A stretch of 40,527 nt of DNA, taken from JAJZOM01 sp046703545 (GTDB lineage: Archaea > Thermoplasmatota > Thermoplasmata > Thermoplasmatales > Thermoplasmataceae). Positions 1 to 8,346 of this stretch are shown one piece after another. The stretch is from NCBI GenBank assembly GCA_046703545.1, contig JBJKSX010000054.1, forward strand, positions 1 to 40,527. The letters run 5' to 3'. Position 1 is the stretch's first letter; the number at the start of each line of letters is the position of its first letter. The translations under genes were made by a program, and so were the position numbers. The notes beneath the pieces are model-generated. The model did no database searches. It was not told the origin of the DNA and was given only the letters and a program-made list of their open reading frames with translations.

Positions 1-34
1 TCCATCTCTGGAAAGATTTCGTGCAGTAATCCTA

Positions 35-52
35 CGAAAAATATTTATACTT
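35..52 (+). promoter_or_regulatory. TATA/BRE promoter of the first small ORF
   Basis: An A-rich stretch runs into a TTTATA-type box near 44-49. The box centre lies about 25 nt before the ATG at 72, which is the spacing expected for an archaeal leaderless transcript. The same spacing recurs at many recognised genes in this window. Confidence 0.6.
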
Positions 53-71
53 CTTATGTAGATATTATAGT

Positions 72-209
72 ATGTTTAAGGACAGGCTTCATAAGTTTAA
101 AGGAGAGTTGAAAGACGAGGCCAAAAGGATCGGGCACAGGTTCAAGGAGGAGTTCCTTGACTCTGAGAATAATGATGCCGAAGATCGAAACAAACGAGTT
201 CCGAACTAA
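72..209 (+). CDS. small highly charged protein, 45 aa, unknown function
   Basis: This ORF encodes 45 residues, beginning MFKDRLHKFK and ending in TAA at 207-209. Lys, Arg, Asp and Glu make up about half of the residues. The first ~30 could form a charged amphipathic helix (KDRLHKFKGELKDEAKRI), followed by an acidic then basic hydrophilic tail. There is no signal peptide, cysteine or membrane segment. It sits about 25 nt after a good TATA box, so it can be read as a leaderless gene, and it ends eight nucleotides before the convergent thiL stop. I do not recognise a family. Promoter placement and clean reading support it being real, but its length keeps this uncertain. Confidence 0.5.
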   Translation: MFKDRLHKFKGELKDEAKRIGHRFKEEFLDSENNDAEDRNKRVPN

Positions 210-217
210 ACATCACC

Positions 218-1192
218 CTATATCCTTCCCAGGCTTGGCTTAGATGAGAAATGCTCATAGCCCTTGTCTGTAATATCTTTCCAGTGCGAGCCATTATTCA
301 TAATATTGCCACCATCCCACACATCGCCAATGAAGCTCACATCAATCTTCTCAGATTCCATTGCTGAAAGGAAATCCTTGTAGTTTTCATTGTCTATGGT
401 GAAGAGGATTTCGTAGTCCCCGCCAAAACCACACATGATATCAGTTGGGGACGCCCCAGAAATATCAGACGCCTTCTTCACGTTCCTGTCCATGGGGAGC
501 TCGTCCTCAACGAGCCTGAAAGACACGCCATAGTCAGATTGCATCTGGCTTATGCTGGCATAAATCCCATCTGAAAGGTCCATCATAAATCTGCCGCCAT
601 GTTCGCTTATCAGCTGGGCTTCCTTTATTCTGGGAGAGATGTCCAACATGAGGTCTATCCCTCTTGATTTCTGGTACCCGCTTCTGTAGTAAACGTAACC
701 GGATGCTGCCCTTCCAAGCTTGTTGGTCACCCCCAGTATCTGGCCCTTCTTTATCTGGCTCCTCTTTCTTGTGAGGGTTTTCTTCTGCCTTCCTATTGCA
801 GTTCCGCTCAGCACAAGTTCCTCACCTTCCTTGGTGTCGCCGCCCAACATCTCCGCATCCTGCTTTTTCAAGGCTTCGGAAACTCCGCCAACAAGCTCCC
901 TGAAATAACTTTCCTCCGTTTCAGGGTTCACCAGGTACGACATCAGGAGCCCAACTGGCTGGCCAGCCATGGCTGCGATATCACTCAGGTTGACATTTGC
1001 GGCAAATCTGCCAATCTGCCTTGGTTTTGCGCCAATTGGTATGTGTGATTCTCCCCTGATCACATCGGTGCTGAACATGAAGTATTCCTCACCGATGTCA
1101 ATAAGTGCGCAGTCATCCTTTTCCTGCTTGACGCCGAAGCTGCTGAAAATGCCGTCGATAAGCTTCCTTTCCCCAATGTCCTTGAGCTTCAC
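218..1192 (-). CDS. thiL: thiamine-monophosphate kinase ThiL
   Basis: ThiL phosphorylates thiamine monophosphate to thiamine diphosphate with ATP, the last step of thiamine cofactor synthesis, in the cytoplasm. The 324-residue protein has the family length and the PurM/AIR-synthase-like order of metal and nucleotide motifs: DDCALID near 26-32, NLSDIAAM near 68-75, GGDT at 117-120, DLSDGI at 205-210 and GGDYEILF at 257-264. The start is GTG at 1192. A TATA-like box (GAATTATA on the minus strand) lies about 27 nt upstream, so the transcript is probably leaderless. No other thi gene is nearby, so it seems to be a single transcription unit. Confidence 0.92.
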   Translation of the reverse strand: MKLKDIGERKLIDGIFSSFGVKQEKDDCALIDIGEEYFMFSTDVIRGESHIPIGAKPRQIGRFAANVNLSDIAAMAGQPVGLLMSYLVNPETEESYFRELVGGVSEALKKQDAEMLGGDTKEGEELVLSGTAIGRQKKTLTRKRSQIKKGQILGVTNKLGRAASGYVYYRSGYQKSRGIDLMLDISPRIKEAQLISEHGGRFMMDLSDGIYASISQMQSDYGVSFRLVEDELPMDRNVKKASDISGASPTDIMCGFGGDYEILFTIDNENYKDFLSAMESEKIDVSFIGDVWDGGNIMNNGSHWKDITDKGYEHFSSKPSLGRI

Positions 1193-1323
1193 TGCAAAAC
1201 ATGATTTGTTACAGCTATAATTCTCTTAGGCTCAAAAAATTCCGATTCTGGAATACATGAGGGACCCATAGCAGTCAGAATTCTGAACATGCTTTTAACC
1301 TACCACTTAATTGAGGACATGAA

Positions 1324-1977
1324 ATGGCAAGGAAGGATGACGTTGAAGCTCTTTTCAGGGGCCTTGTTCTAGGCAAGCCATACACGAAGAAGATACCGTT
1401 GAACAGATTGAGCATAAGCGGCCTATCATTCAGTGCGGAGCAGGAAATCAAAAGAAAGCTGGGAGAGAAAGAGGAAACCCTGAGGGACAAGCTGAACATG
1501 TTCCGTGGCACTGCGCTGCACAATCATGTCCAGAACCTCGTGAAGAACCAGGGGTACCAATCAGAGTACAGGCTATATTATTCCATCCCCCACAGGTGGC
1601 ATTACATGGGTTTTGACAGGATCGACTTTGTAGGGGTCATCGACCTGATCCATGATGATCTGAATGAAATCATAGAATTGAAGAGCTCCACAAGTTCAGA
1701 CCGAATCGAGGAATACCACAAGACCCAGCTTGCATCGTACGTGAAAATGCTCGAGGAGAAATCTGGAAAGAGATACAGGGGAATTGTGGTCAAGTTCGGG
1801 AACTCTGAGATAACATCCGAGGAGATAGACGATGATGATGTTCAGAAATACTGGGACCTCATAGTAAGGCGGGCAATTCAGGTCGCCGACAGGCTGGATG
1901 GGGAAATGGAAAAGAGGGATATCCAGGAGAACGGGGATCCGGACAACGGCCTTTACAAATTTGACAGCTCAGAGTAA
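1324..1977 (+). CDS. Cas4/RecB-like PD-(D/E)XK nuclease, cysteine-free
   Basis: This is a 217-residue predicted DNA exonuclease of the Cas4/RecB-nuclease fold. The active-site series is complete: GTALH with His66, GVID with Asp107, the E-x-K pair Glu118/Lys120 in IIELKSS, and the QLASY (QxxxY) helix at 135-139. Classical Cas4 and AddB enzymes also carry four cysteines for an iron-sulfur cluster; I see no cysteine anywhere here. No CRISPR array or cas gene is in the window, so a housekeeping or repair role is more likely than spacer acquisition. The N-terminal ~30 residues are basic. The gene overlaps the 3' end of the convergent RaSEA gene by nine nucleotides. The nuclease class is well supported; the substrate is unknown. 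Confidence 0.8.
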   Translation: MARKDDVEALFRGLVLGKPYTKKIPLNRLSISGLSFSAEQEIKRKLGEKEETLRDKLNMFRGTALHNHVQNLVKNQGYQSEYRLYYSIPHRWHYMGFDRIDFVGVIDLIHDDLNEIIELKSSTSSDRIEEYHKTQLASYVKMLEEKSGKRYRGIVVKFGNSEITSEEIDDDDVQKYWDLIVRRAIQVADRLDGEMEKRDIQENGDPDNGLYKFDSSE

Positions 1978-3030
1978 GACTGAAGCATCCGCTGTCCTTC
2001 TTACCAGCTTCTCCAGATCAGGCTGGTAAAGATTTGCATTCTCAGCTGATAGGTATTCCAGGTATGCTGACTTGTCAGAGGTCTCGTAGTACTTTTCAAG
2101 CTCACTGAAATCCTGCTCAAGGGAACTGTTGTATATCAGCTGCAGAAGTTCTGTATCCCTTGAATCATTGTGTATTCCCCTTTCCTTGTTTCCGCCTGTT
2201 GGGTACGAAACGACCTGTGTGCCAGATTTGCTTGACTCAATAAGGATCCTGGCAAGGCTCCAGAGCCTTGGAACGCGATAGAGCCCCTTCTTCCACATAT
2301 GCTCAACCATGGTGTTTTTCTGAATGTTCATGGGGTTGACGGATATGTCGGTCGAATAGGGTGCTGCTTTGCTTATTGAATCCAGCATGTCAATAATGGA
2401 ATCTTCCTCTGAAAGGAAAAGGGGCTTGAATAGGAGGTAAGTTCTGAGCTCGTACCCCATATTCCCTACAGCCTCCGCTGCTGAGACGAACTTGGAGAAC
2501 GTGCTCCCCTTGTTTATGGAGTTCTTCATTATTTCGTCATTGGCGCTTTCAAGGCCAATGGCAATGCGAATGGGAATTCCATATTCTTTAAGGTATGAGA
2601 TGTTCCTTTCAGTGATGTATTCTGTCCGGGATTCAACCAGAAGATGCTCGACCTTTCCCCTGATTGTTTCAAAGAAATAATTTCTGGCTTCCAGCGGAAA
2701 TTCCTGCGGGTCCAGGAAACTTCCGGAAGTGAAGACTTTTAGGACTTTTGTGTCCTCCAGGGCCTCAGACATTGCGTCTATCTGCCTCTTCAGGTTATCT
2801 GTCCTTACGTTCCGAGAGACATCATTGAAGTATCCGCACATGGAGCACGAAGAGAATCTGTACCATGAGCAACCAGTGGTCTTGAAGATAACAACCATTG
2901 TGGTTTCTGGATACCCTCTGATCCTGACTTTCTCGCGCCACAGTGAAACCGGCCAGTTGAGGTCAGTTTCCCGCTGCTTCTCCGGCATCAGCTTCTTGAT
3001 CGATGCTGCAAATTCCCTGTTTATCATCAT
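1969..3030 (-). CDS. raSEA: archaeosine biosynthesis radical SAM protein RaSEA
   Basis: This is a 353-residue radical-SAM enzyme of the TIGR01210 family. RaSEA acts with the lysine transferase ArcS: lysine is attached to preQ0 at position 15 of tRNA, then RaSEA cleaves the adduct to give archaeosine. The iron-sulfur ligands are probably Cys54, Cys62 and Cys65 (GCSWYRFSSCSMCGYFN), the non-canonical spacing of this family. Supporting segments include the SGSFLDPQEFP loop, ESRTEYIT, and IGLESANDEI, typical of this TIM-barrel group. A TATA-like box near 3054 sits about 24 nt from the ATG at 3030. A tgt or arcS partner is not in this window. Confidence 0.85.
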   Translation of the reverse strand: MMINREFAASIKKLMPEKQRETDLNWPVSLWREKVRIRGYPETTMVVIFKTTGCSWYRFSSCSMCGYFNDVSRNVRTDNLKRQIDAMSEALEDTKVLKVFTSGSFLDPQEFPLEARNYFFETIRGKVEHLLVESRTEYITERNISYLKEYGIPIRIAIGLESANDEIMKNSINKGSTFSKFVSAAEAVGNMGYELRTYLLFKPLFLSEEDSIIDMLDSISKAAPYSTDISVNPMNIQKNTMVEHMWKKGLYRVPRLWSLARILIESSKSGTQVVSYPTGGNKERGIHNDSRDTELLQLIYNSSLEQDFSELEKYYETSDKSAYLEYLSAENANLYQPDLEKLVRRTADASVLL

Positions 3031-3148
3031 GTTGGGTCACCCTGATGCTCCATTATAAGATGGAGGAAGGACAACCGCCCTATTGAAACTGAGTATAAAA
3101 CCATTTGAAAAATGAGGGCATTTGCCAATGCCTGTGCCAGAGTATTGA

Positions 3149-3817
3149 CTAAGGCCTGATTTTCAGCAATTTTTCCATGCGGAATCTTGAGGCCATCATG
3201 AAATACGTGGTGCCCAATAGAAGAACTCCGGGTGTGACTGCAAATCGGGCCAGATACAAATTGACCCAGTTATACCCAAAGGAATCTGCAGTTGAACCGG
3301 GAATCGGCTGCATGTATATTGTACCATTCACGATGAAGTTCAGGGTAAACAATGATCCTGCGCAAAACAGCAGGAATGCTGCGCGAAGAAGACTTCTTTC
3401 CTTCCTGTCAGCCGGCCTGTAAGGAAGAATGGTGTATGCCAATTGAAACAACGTGGAGCATCCAACACCCGCGATCATGATGTCCCTCAGCCTTGATCCC
3501 ACTTCTGCTGGCGTCATTGAAGGGTTCACACCAGCAGGAGCAACTGGGCCCGCAAAAAACAAAAAAAGAAAGAGGAAAAATGCAGGGAGGTATATCATGG
3601 CACTCAGCCATATTCCACTCCTCTCATTTCTGCTTGTACGAAAATGTTCTCCGAGGAGTATAATTATGCCAAGGCCACCTAGGACAGGAGAAAACAAATC
3701 CAGAACTGGTATGGGGACAATCATAAGTGAAAGGCCCAATAGTACAAATGAGGGCGCAAGCAAGCTGTTATTGTTAACTTCCCCTGTTTCGGCCCTTCTT
3801 CCGCTTGTCACAGCCAA
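3149..3817 (-). CDS. multi-pass membrane protein, unknown function
   Basis: This 222-residue hydrophobic protein has about six predicted membrane segments, near 20-36, 42-57, 70-92, 111-132, 143-163 and 187-208. A short hydrophilic N-terminus and a basic C-terminus (RFRMEKLLKIRP) suggest the tail is cytoplasmic. I recognise no transporter or enzyme motif. The reading frame opens with TTG at 3817, with an in-frame GTG two codons later; a TATA-like box centred near 3840 supports a leaderless start in this area. It stands alone between RaSEA and the divergent aminotransferase. Confidence 0.7.
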   Translation of the reverse strand: MAVTSGRRAETGEVNNNSLLAPSFVLLGLSLMIVPIPVLDLFSPVLGGLGIIILLGEHFRTSRNERSGIWLSAMIYLPAFFLFLFLFFAGPVAPAGVNPSMTPAEVGSRLRDIMIAGVGCSTLFQLAYTILPYRPADRKERSLLRAAFLLFCAGSLFTLNFIVNGTIYMQPIPGSTADSFGYNWVNLYLARFAVTPGVLLLGTTYFMMASRFRMEKLLKIRP

Positions 3818-3935
3818 TATTATTCCCGCAGTACTTTATAAATTTTGTTTGCTCCTCATGAAGCTCATTTCACAAGAACCTGTAAATTGTGGACCAATAG
3901 TGAAATCTATAATATTCATCGTCATAGGCATCTGA

Positions 3936-5078
3936 ATGTTATCATCCAGGGTGTCTTCCATTTCAGAATCCAAGAGCGTGGCGACCAGCAACATAGCAGC
4001 ACAGCTGGTCAAGGAGGGAAAGAAGGTCTACAATTTCGGTATTGGCGAGCCTGATTTTACAACTCCCGAACACATAATAAAGGCAGGTTTTGATAATGCC
4101 ATGCAGGGAAAGACCCACTATACCTCTTCATATGGAATCATGGAATTGAGGGAAGCAGTCTCCAGAAAACTCAGGGACGAGAACAAGATAGATGCCTCTG
4201 TGAACAACATTCTTGTGACGCCATCAAAATTCTCCGTGAATCTTTCCGTAATGTCCCTCCTTAACCCCGGGGATGAAGTGATGCTGCCTGAGCCATATTA
4301 TCTTTCATATCCGGATATCGCAAGGCTTCACGGTGCAAAGGTACTCACTTCACCCACCAAGCAAGACTATTCATTTGACCTTGATGACATGAGGAAGCTG
4401 GTCACCCCCAGAACAAGGATGCTGATGTTGAGTAATCCAACCAATCCCACAGGGAGAGTATACACTGAAAGGGAAATGAGGGAACTCTCAGACTTCATTC
4501 TTGAAAACGACATGTACCTGCTCAGTGATGAGATATACGAAGACCTCATCTTTGAGGGAAAGCCCTTTTCGCCTGCTTCCAGGGAGGAGATGTTCAGCAG
4601 GACAATAACAATGGGCGGGTTCTCCAAGAGCTATGCAATGACTGGCTGGAGGATCGGATACATGGTTGCGGACGAGGAGATAATAAAGGCCTCGAACAAG
4701 ATCCAGCAGCAGACGCTTACCTGTGCCCCCTCAATCTCCCAGTATGCGGCCCTTGCTGCAATAAAGGACAGGGAGACACCAAAGAAGTTCAGGGAAATCT
4801 TCAGGAAGAGGAGGGACCTGGTATACAGCCTCATTTCGGAATCTGACAGGTTGACTCTCAATAAGCCGGAGGGGACATTCTACGTCTTTGTCAGATATGA
4901 AGGCGACATGCCCAGTGACACTTTTTCGCAGAAACTCCTCAAGGAGAAACTGGTTGTTGTAACACCTGGTTCTGCATTCGGGGAACAGGGTGAATACCAC
5001 TTCAGGCTTTCATTCGCCACCGACGACGACACCATCAGGGAAGGCATATCGCGCATCAGGGATTTTGTTGAGGCATAA
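3936..5078 (+). CDS. class I/II aminotransferase, aspartate aminotransferase type
   Basis: This is a PLP-dependent fold-type I aminotransferase of 380 residues, most like archaeal aspartate or aromatic aminotransferases, moving amino groups between amino acids and 2-oxoglutarate. Visible motifs are FGIGEPDF (34-41), SNPTNPTG (166-173), the PLP-binding Asp198 and Tyr201 in LSDEIYEDL, the Schiff-base Lys231 in GGFSKSYAMTGWRIGY, and a carboxylate-binding Arg in FRLSFA near the C-terminus. The ATG at 3936 follows a TATA-like box (CTATAATAT, 3908-3916) by about 24 nt. Substrate preference cannot be settled from sequence; aspartate is the default guess. Confidence 0.88.
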   Translation: MLSSRVSSISESKSVATSNIAAQLVKEGKKVYNFGIGEPDFTTPEHIIKAGFDNAMQGKTHYTSSYGIMELREAVSRKLRDENKIDASVNNILVTPSKFSVNLSVMSLLNPGDEVMLPEPYYLSYPDIARLHGAKVLTSPTKQDYSFDLDDMRKLVTPRTRMLMLSNPTNPTGRVYTEREMRELSDFILENDMYLLSDEIYEDLIFEGKPFSPASREEMFSRTITMGGFSKSYAMTGWRIGYMVADEEIIKASNKIQQQTLTCAPSISQYAALAAIKDRETPKKFREIFRKRRDLVYSLISESDRLTLNKPEGTFYVFVRYEGDMPSDTFSQKLLKEKLVVVTPGSAFGEQGEYHFRLSFATDDDTIREGISRIRDFVEA

Positions 5079-5157
5079 TCCTCCTATTTCCAAAAGGCGC
5101 CCAATTTTCCTACTGCAGTCACTTAAGCCTTTTATATGAAAAATATATGAAATCTCA

Positions 5158-5496
5158 ATGGCAGACAAGATCAAGATTGTAACCAAAGAGGACGTTCTTG
5201 AACACCTCAAGAATGGAAGTGCCGTTGTGGTGGATGTTCTTGGGAAAATTGAATATGACAGGGTACACATCAAGGGAGCAGTCTCCATACCTCTTGATAT
5301 TCTGGAGCAGGGCGAACTTGAAGCTCTTGGAAAGAGCAAAAATGTCATTACATACTGCAAGAGCTATACCTGCGGGGCCTCTAAGAATGCGGCGACCATT
5401 CTATCGGGAATGGGATACAATGCAATGGCCTATGAAGGCGGGATCCAGGAATGGAAGGATTCAGGGCTTCCCACAGAAGGGACAGAAAATTCCTGA
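5158..5496 (+). CDS. single-domain rhodanese-like sulfurtransferase
   Basis: This is a 112-residue protein with one rhodanese domain. Typical features are VVVDVLGKIEYDRVHIKGAVSIPL (Asp26, His37), the active-site loop beginning at Cys67 (YCKSYTCGAS) and the C-terminal YEGGIQEWKDSGLP. Such proteins carry a persulfide on the loop cysteine and pass sulfur to acceptors, for example in tRNA thiolation or cyanide and thiosulfate metabolism. A second cysteine (Cys72) in the loop could make it redox sensitive. A TATA-like box (TTTTATATGA, about 5131-5140) precedes the ATG by about 24 nt. The following mscS has its own promoter-like sequence, so the two need not be an operon. Confidence 0.88.
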   Translation: MADKIKIVTKEDVLEHLKNGSAVVVDVLGKIEYDRVHIKGAVSIPLDILEQGELEALGKSKNVITYCKSYTCGASKNAATILSGMGYNAMAYEGGIQEWKDSGLPTEGTENS

Positions 5497-5572
5497 AAAA
5501 ATTGTTCCAGGCAACAAGAGGGTAAATTCCAAACATTACCAGAACACTATATTATTCCTCAGGGGAAAATAG

Positions 5573-6472
5573 ATGGCAGGAAATGTCAGAACGAGAGTAT
5601 TGGCGTCGATTGCTGCATCCATAGCTGTGTTGATTGTTCTCCTGGTGTTCATTTATTTTGTGTCCACATATCTGATCATTCCCTTCCAGTGGTACAGGTT
5701 CGCCAACGCAATTCTTGTTGCCGCCATTGTCTATGTCATCATAAGGATAATAAGCCGGTTCCTGAACGGTTACTTCTCAAAATACACGGACCGCTCAAAA
5801 ATTCACCCCCTGACCTTCCTTCTGAACATATTTGGCTATTTTGTAATGGCAGTGGCTGCCCTTGCAATGCTTGGAGTGAACGTCTCATCCCTTATACTTG
5901 GAGGTTCACTGGTCACGGTTGTCATAGGCCTTGCCTCACAGACAGTACTGGCAAACCAGTTTGCAGGCATTCTCCTGACTGTAACCAGGCCTTTCAAAAT
6001 AGGCGATCTGGTCACAATAAACACCTGGCAATATGGTGGGACTTTCCCAACATTATTTCCCAAATACTTTTCAGTGGACAGGATAGAGGCCACTGCGTAT
6101 ACGGGAATCATTGAGGACGTGACCATCAACTACACTGTGATGACACTGGTCTCTGGAGATAGGATAAAACTCCCTAATGGCGTGATAGTCCAGGCAGCGG
6201 TCATTGTCAGAACTCCGGGAATAATCGTGAAGGCGAGATATGAGGTGCCAAAGTACATTGGCCTGGAAACCCTAAAGGGCCAGGTTTCCAAGAAGGTGAG
6301 CAGCATTGAGGACTACCTTGGCAACCTTTCTGTTTCCGTTGATGAGACCACCCTTAACACCTACATAATCATGGTGTCAGCCAAATTCAAGGGAATGGAT
6401 GCCGATTTCTACAGAGGCAGAATTCTGGAAGTGCTGCTTGACATTGTTGAGCCAATGAAATTTTCCAACTGA
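5573..6472 (+). CDS. mscS: MscS-family mechanosensitive ion channel with an inserted beta-domain segment
   Basis: This 299-residue membrane channel would release ions under hypo-osmotic stress. Membrane helices lie near 10-36, 42-60 and 81-101. The pore helix and start of the beta domain follow at 105-147 (GGSLVTVVIGLASQTVLANQ, then TRPFKIGDLVTI), the hallmark of MscS. Between GDLVTI and GIIEDVTI there is an extra ~30 residues (about 149-178, rich in aromatic residues and ending in DRIEATAYTG). A typical MscS beta domain is shorter here, so this is an insertion. The C-terminus has the usual alpha/beta domain. A TATA-like box (ACTATATTA, 5544-5552) precedes the ATG. Confidence 0.88.
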   Translation: MAGNVRTRVLASIAASIAVLIVLLVFIYFVSTYLIIPFQWYRFANAILVAAIVYVIIRIISRFLNGYFSKYTDRSKIHPLTFLLNIFGYFVMAVAALAMLGVNVSSLILGGSLVTVVIGLASQTVLANQFAGILLTVTRPFKIGDLVTINTWQYGGTFPTLFPKYFSVDRIEATAYTGIIEDVTINYTVMTLVSGDRIKLPNGVIVQAAVIVRTPGIIVKARYEVPKYIGLETLKGQVSKKVSSIEDYLGNLSVSVDETTLNTYIIMVSAKFKGMDADFYRGRILEVLLDIVEPMKFSN

Positions 6473-6488
6473 CAAAAACTCAGGGAAT

Positions 6489-6689
6489 TCAGATGAACAT
6501 CAGCCTGCAGGACCCCACCGGAAGAACCACGATCTTTCCAAATTCGGGGTCAGTAGGCTCAAGAATGTATGTTCCCTGATCCACGCCCTTCAGTTTGCCC
6601 TCAAATTTGGTTCCCGGAGTCAGGCTTTCCTGAGACTGGTTCAGGATCCACACTTGCACTCTCTGTCCAACAAGGTCACTGAGATTCAT
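6489..6689 (-). CDS. small beta-rich protein, unknown function, 66 aa
   Basis: This 66-residue ORF has alternating hydrophobic positions, suggesting a small five-stranded barrel: VGQRVQVWIL, TKFEGKLKGVDQGTYILEP and KIVVLPVGSCRLMFI. The strand-loop pattern resembles Sm-like or SH3 barrels, with GKLKGVDQGTYIL in the position of an Sm1-type motif, but I cannot assign it to a named family. A TATA-like box (TTTTAAAAATC on the minus strand, about 6709-6719) lies about 24 nt before the ATG at 6689, as for other leaderless genes here. It lies upstream of nothing on its strand and is convergent with mscS. Confidence 0.65.
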   Translation of the reverse strand: MNLSDLVGQRVQVWILNQSQESLTPGTKFEGKLKGVDQGTYILEPTDPEFGKIVVLPVGSCRLMFI

Positions 6690-6743
6690 AATCAGGAATG
6701 GATACCTGATTTTTAAAATGAACCTTATTTCCTAAAAAAATGA

Positions 6744-7202
6744 TTATGGGTGATATGTCGCTTTCTGTATCTTGACTTCTGAAAGTGGCTTGTCCTGGCT
6801 GTTTCTCTTCACCTTGCTAATCTTGTCAGCAACGTCCATTCCTTCCACAATCTTCCCAAATACAGGGTGCATGGGGTTTAGGTACTTGTTGTCGACAACA
6901 TTGATGAAGAATTGGCTACCTCCAGTGTTGGGTCCTGCGTTTGCCATTGAGATTGTGCCCCTGGCATTGTTGTTGGTCTTTGTGAACTCGTCCTTTATTG
7001 TGTATCCCGGTCCTCCCATGCCTGTACCAGTGGGGTCTCCTCCCTGGATCATGAAATCCGGGATCACTCTGTGGAAAATGACTCCATTGTAGAATCCCTG
7101 CTCCACCAGTTTCCTGAAATTGCCTGCAGTGACGGGCATTTCCTTTTCAAACAGTTCGATCTTGATGTTTCCCATGTTTGTTTCAAATAATACGTGAGAC
7201 AT
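6744..7202 (-). CDS. cyclophilin-type peptidyl-prolyl cis-trans isomerase
   Basis: This 152-residue single-domain cyclophilin would speed cis-trans isomerisation of Xaa-Pro bonds during protein folding in the cytoplasm; no signal peptide is present. The active-site segments are intact: FHRVIPDFMIQGGDPTGTG (43-61, including the catalytic Arg45), GTISMANAGPNTGGSQFFI (82-100) and HPVFGKIVEGMDV (112-124). The length is that of minimal prokaryotic cyclophilins. The gene follows the pirin gene on the same strand with a gap of about 60 nt, so partial read-through is possible. Confidence 0.95.
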   Translation of the reverse strand: MSHVLFETNMGNIKIELFEKEMPVTAGNFRKLVEQGFYNGVIFHRVIPDFMIQGGDPTGTGMGGPGYTIKDEFTKTNNNARGTISMANAGPNTGGSQFFINVVDNKYLNPMHPVFGKIVEGMDVADKISKVKRNSQDKPLSEVKIQKATYHP

Positions 7203-7265
7203 AGTTTCAAATGTGAATCATGACATAGTATCTAAATGATGAGCAAAGTCAGATGATATCCCCTG

Positions 7266-8207
7266 TCAGTCCACAAAAACAGGGTTCCTGTCCCTGATGA
7301 ATGTGCCATTGTTCAGGTCATTCATTGCTTCCACTATCTGCTCACGGCTATTCATGACAATTGGGCCATGCCACCACACCGGTTCCCTGATGGGTTTTCC
7401 GGAGAGTGTGATGAGCCTCAGTGAGGAGTCCTCGGTTACAATCCTTATATGTTCTCCTTCCTCGGAGAAGACAAGAGCCTGTCCCGGAACATAGTGATTT
7501 TCATCCTCAGAATCGAATTTCCCCTCTCCCCCCATGATGTAAACCAACGAATTGTAGCCTTTCTTCACGGGAAAAATGAATTCTGATTCTTCCGGAAGGG
7601 TTACATCCAGGTATGATGGATCGACGCCGTATTCTCCTTTGAAAACTCCTACCTCTCCACCATATTCGCCCGAAATAACCTTGACTCTGCCCCCTCCATT
7701 CGGCTCAATGACAGGGACTCCGTTTCCCTTGATGTCCCTGTAAGTCGGAGTGGTCATCTTGTGTTCTGAGGGAAGGTTAATCCACAACTGCAGACCAGAA
7801 ACCTTCGTGGGCAGCCCAACCGCTTTCAGCAGCTCATCGGGGTCATTCTCATCCAGGGGCTTGGGCATTTCCTGGTGGAAAATGCCGCTTCCCGCGGTCA
7901 TCCACTGGAGGTCATTGCTCATTATGACCCCTTTGTTTCCCTCGCTGTCCTCGTGGTATACCTTCCCTGACATGAGGTAGGTCACAGTTTCTATTCCCCT
8001 GTGCGGATGCCAGGGGAAACCCCTGATATAATCTTCCACCTTGCTGGATCCGAAATGGTCAAGCATCAGGAAAGGATCAGTGATCTGGGCTGATGCCTGG
8101 CCACCCAGTATTCTGTTTAGCTTGACACCGGCACCATCATAGGTCTGTTGCCCTGTGAAAACGTGCCTGATTCTTTTTTCATGTCGACCTTCTGTCTCCT
8201 TTGCCAT
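7266..8207 (-). CDS. pirin family protein (cupin, possible quercetinase-like dioxygenase)
   Basis: This bicupin protein of about 313 residues is of the pirin family. The metal ligands of pirins are all present: HPHRGIET (His67 and His69 from the chosen start) and GIFHQEMP (His111 and Glu113). Members have been linked to quercetin 2,3-dioxygenase activity and to stress or redox regulation, so the true role is open. I chose ATG at 8207 because an SD-like GGAGGGG lies six nucleotides upstream. A GTG at 8222, about 29 nt after a TATA-like box near 8251, is an alternative giving five more residues. It is divergent from an HxlR regulator across a spacer with an inverted repeat. Confidence 0.88.
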   Translation of the reverse strand: MAKETEGRHEKRIRHVFTGQQTYDGAGVKLNRILGGQASAQITDPFLMLDHFGSSKVEDYIRGFPWHPHRGIETVTYLMSGKVYHEDSEGNKGVIMSNDLQWMTAGSGIFHQEMPKPLDENDPDELLKAVGLPTKVSGLQLWINLPSEHKMTTPTYRDIKGNGVPVIEPNGGGRVKVISGEYGGEVGVFKGEYGVDPSYLDVTLPEESEFIFPVKKGYNSLVYIMGGEGKFDSEDENHYVPGQALVFSEEGEHIRIVTEDSSLRLITLSGKPIREPVWWHGPIVMNSREQIVEAMNDLNNGTFIRDRNPVFVD

Positions 8208-8312
8208 TATCAACCCCTCCACTAATATCTGAACTGATTAGGAAATAGTTATTTATCTGATCTTCCAATTTTTGGAACATACCCGCGTAATTGCTGTGAC
8301 AGGTAACCAGTC

Positions 8313-8346
8313 AAATCAGATATCATGTTTAAATTGATATGATTTA
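8313..8346. promoter_or_regulatory. candidate operator in the pirin/HxlR divergent spacer
   Basis: An imperfect inverted repeat has half-sites AAATCAGATATCA and TGATATGATTT separated by about nine bases (TGTTTAAAT). It sits between the divergent pirin and HxlR genes, just upstream of the TATA-like box of the HxlR gene (about 8351-8357). HxlR proteins bind such repeats as dimers and often control the divergent neighbour and themselves. This is inferred from position and symmetry only. Confidence 0.45.

Noticed and set aside
1275..1523. 82-codon minus-strand ORF
   Set aside because: It lies inside the nuclease gene on the other strand, has no promoter or family resemblance, and is explained by codon bias.
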